21,084 nt of DNA from an uncultured Collinsella sp. (GTDB lineage Bacteria; Actinomycetota; Coriobacteriia; Coriobacteriales; Coriobacteriaceae): positions 1 to 21,084 of the forward strand of contig CAJMBB010000016.1 in the NCBI GenBank assembly GCA_905211615.1, written 5' to 3'. Shown here piece after piece: positions 21,048 to 21,084 of the stretch; the stretch's first letter is position 1; each line of letters opens with the position of its first letter. Below the pieces are notes generated by a model. The model was not told the DNA's origin and did not search any database. It saw only the letters and a program-made list of their open reading frames with translations. The translations under genes were made by a program, and so were the position numbers.

Positions 21048-21084
21048 TGTTTTGAGAAGTTCGCGAAGCCCACTTCTCAAAACA
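21048..21084. repeat. 13-bp perfect inverted repeat at window end
   Basis: TGTTTTGAGAAGT (21048-21060) and ACTTCTCAAAACA (21072-21084) are perfect reverse complements around an 11-nt loop. The stem may extend beyond the window. It lies about 70 bp after the LacI-family gene and could terminate it if a T-run follows outside, or be another dispersed palindrome. Confidence 0.65.

Overview
The window looks like chromosomal DNA of a GC-rich, strictly fermentative member of the Coriobacteriia, most likely Collinsella. This is an inference from gene content (several sugar-PTS genes, Mn-dependent pyrophosphatase, hydrogenase-maturation genes beside tat genes), the strong G/C third-position bias, the AAGGAG-type ribosome binding sites and the many intergenic palindromes. 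No phage, CRISPR, rRNA or tRNA is visible.

Layout. (1) 1-1110: a palindrome, then a plus-strand zinc-ribbon membrane protein. A 20-bp perfect inverted repeat and a bidirectional terminator separate it from the converging genes. (2) 6348 down to 1252, minus strand: a compact run tatA/B, tatC, hypA, hypB and a type IA topoisomerase with four zinc ribbons and a Lys/Ala tail. Gaps are 1 nt overlap, 6, 55 and 54 nt, so co-transcription is likely. (3) 8187-6502, minus: a class I/II-type aminotransferase followed by a SpoIIAA-like STAS protein. (4) 8337-8591, plus: a small unknown protein, followed by an AT-richer 250-bp patch that ends in a strong terminator. (5) 10323-8965, minus: nhaA, preceded by a leader holding a textbook intrinsic terminator about 33 nt before its start codon. 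(6) 11514-10591, minus: ppaC with its own terminator. (7) 12634-11681, minus: a ROK glucokinase-like kinase. (8) 16547-12876, minus: a beta-glucoside PTS operon (GH1 6-phospho-beta-glucosidase, IIC, IIB, IIA) closed by a terminator. (9) 16850-18575, plus: a divergent GntR/UTRA regulator and mannose-6-phosphate isomerase. (10) 19763-18801, minus: murB, with a hairpin-rich convergent spacer beside it. (11) 19947-20975, plus: a LacI-family regulator, then an inverted repeat at the window end.

How the genes work together. Regions 7-9 form a plausible disaccharide-use locus. The PTS imports and phosphorylates a beta-linked disaccharide, the GH1 enzyme splits it, the ROK kinase can phosphorylate the freed sugar, ManA can feed mannose-6-phosphate to fructose-6-phosphate, and the divergent GntR protein is the obvious local regulator. 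The tat and hyp genes point to export of folded proteins and nickel delivery to a hydrogenase encoded elsewhere.

The most interesting material is non-coding: the nhaA leader terminator, the multi-hairpin spacer between manA and murB, the AT-rich patch with a mini-ORF and matching ends, and a set of palindromes carrying a GGGAC core. All product names come from reading the translated motifs by eye; no database search was run.
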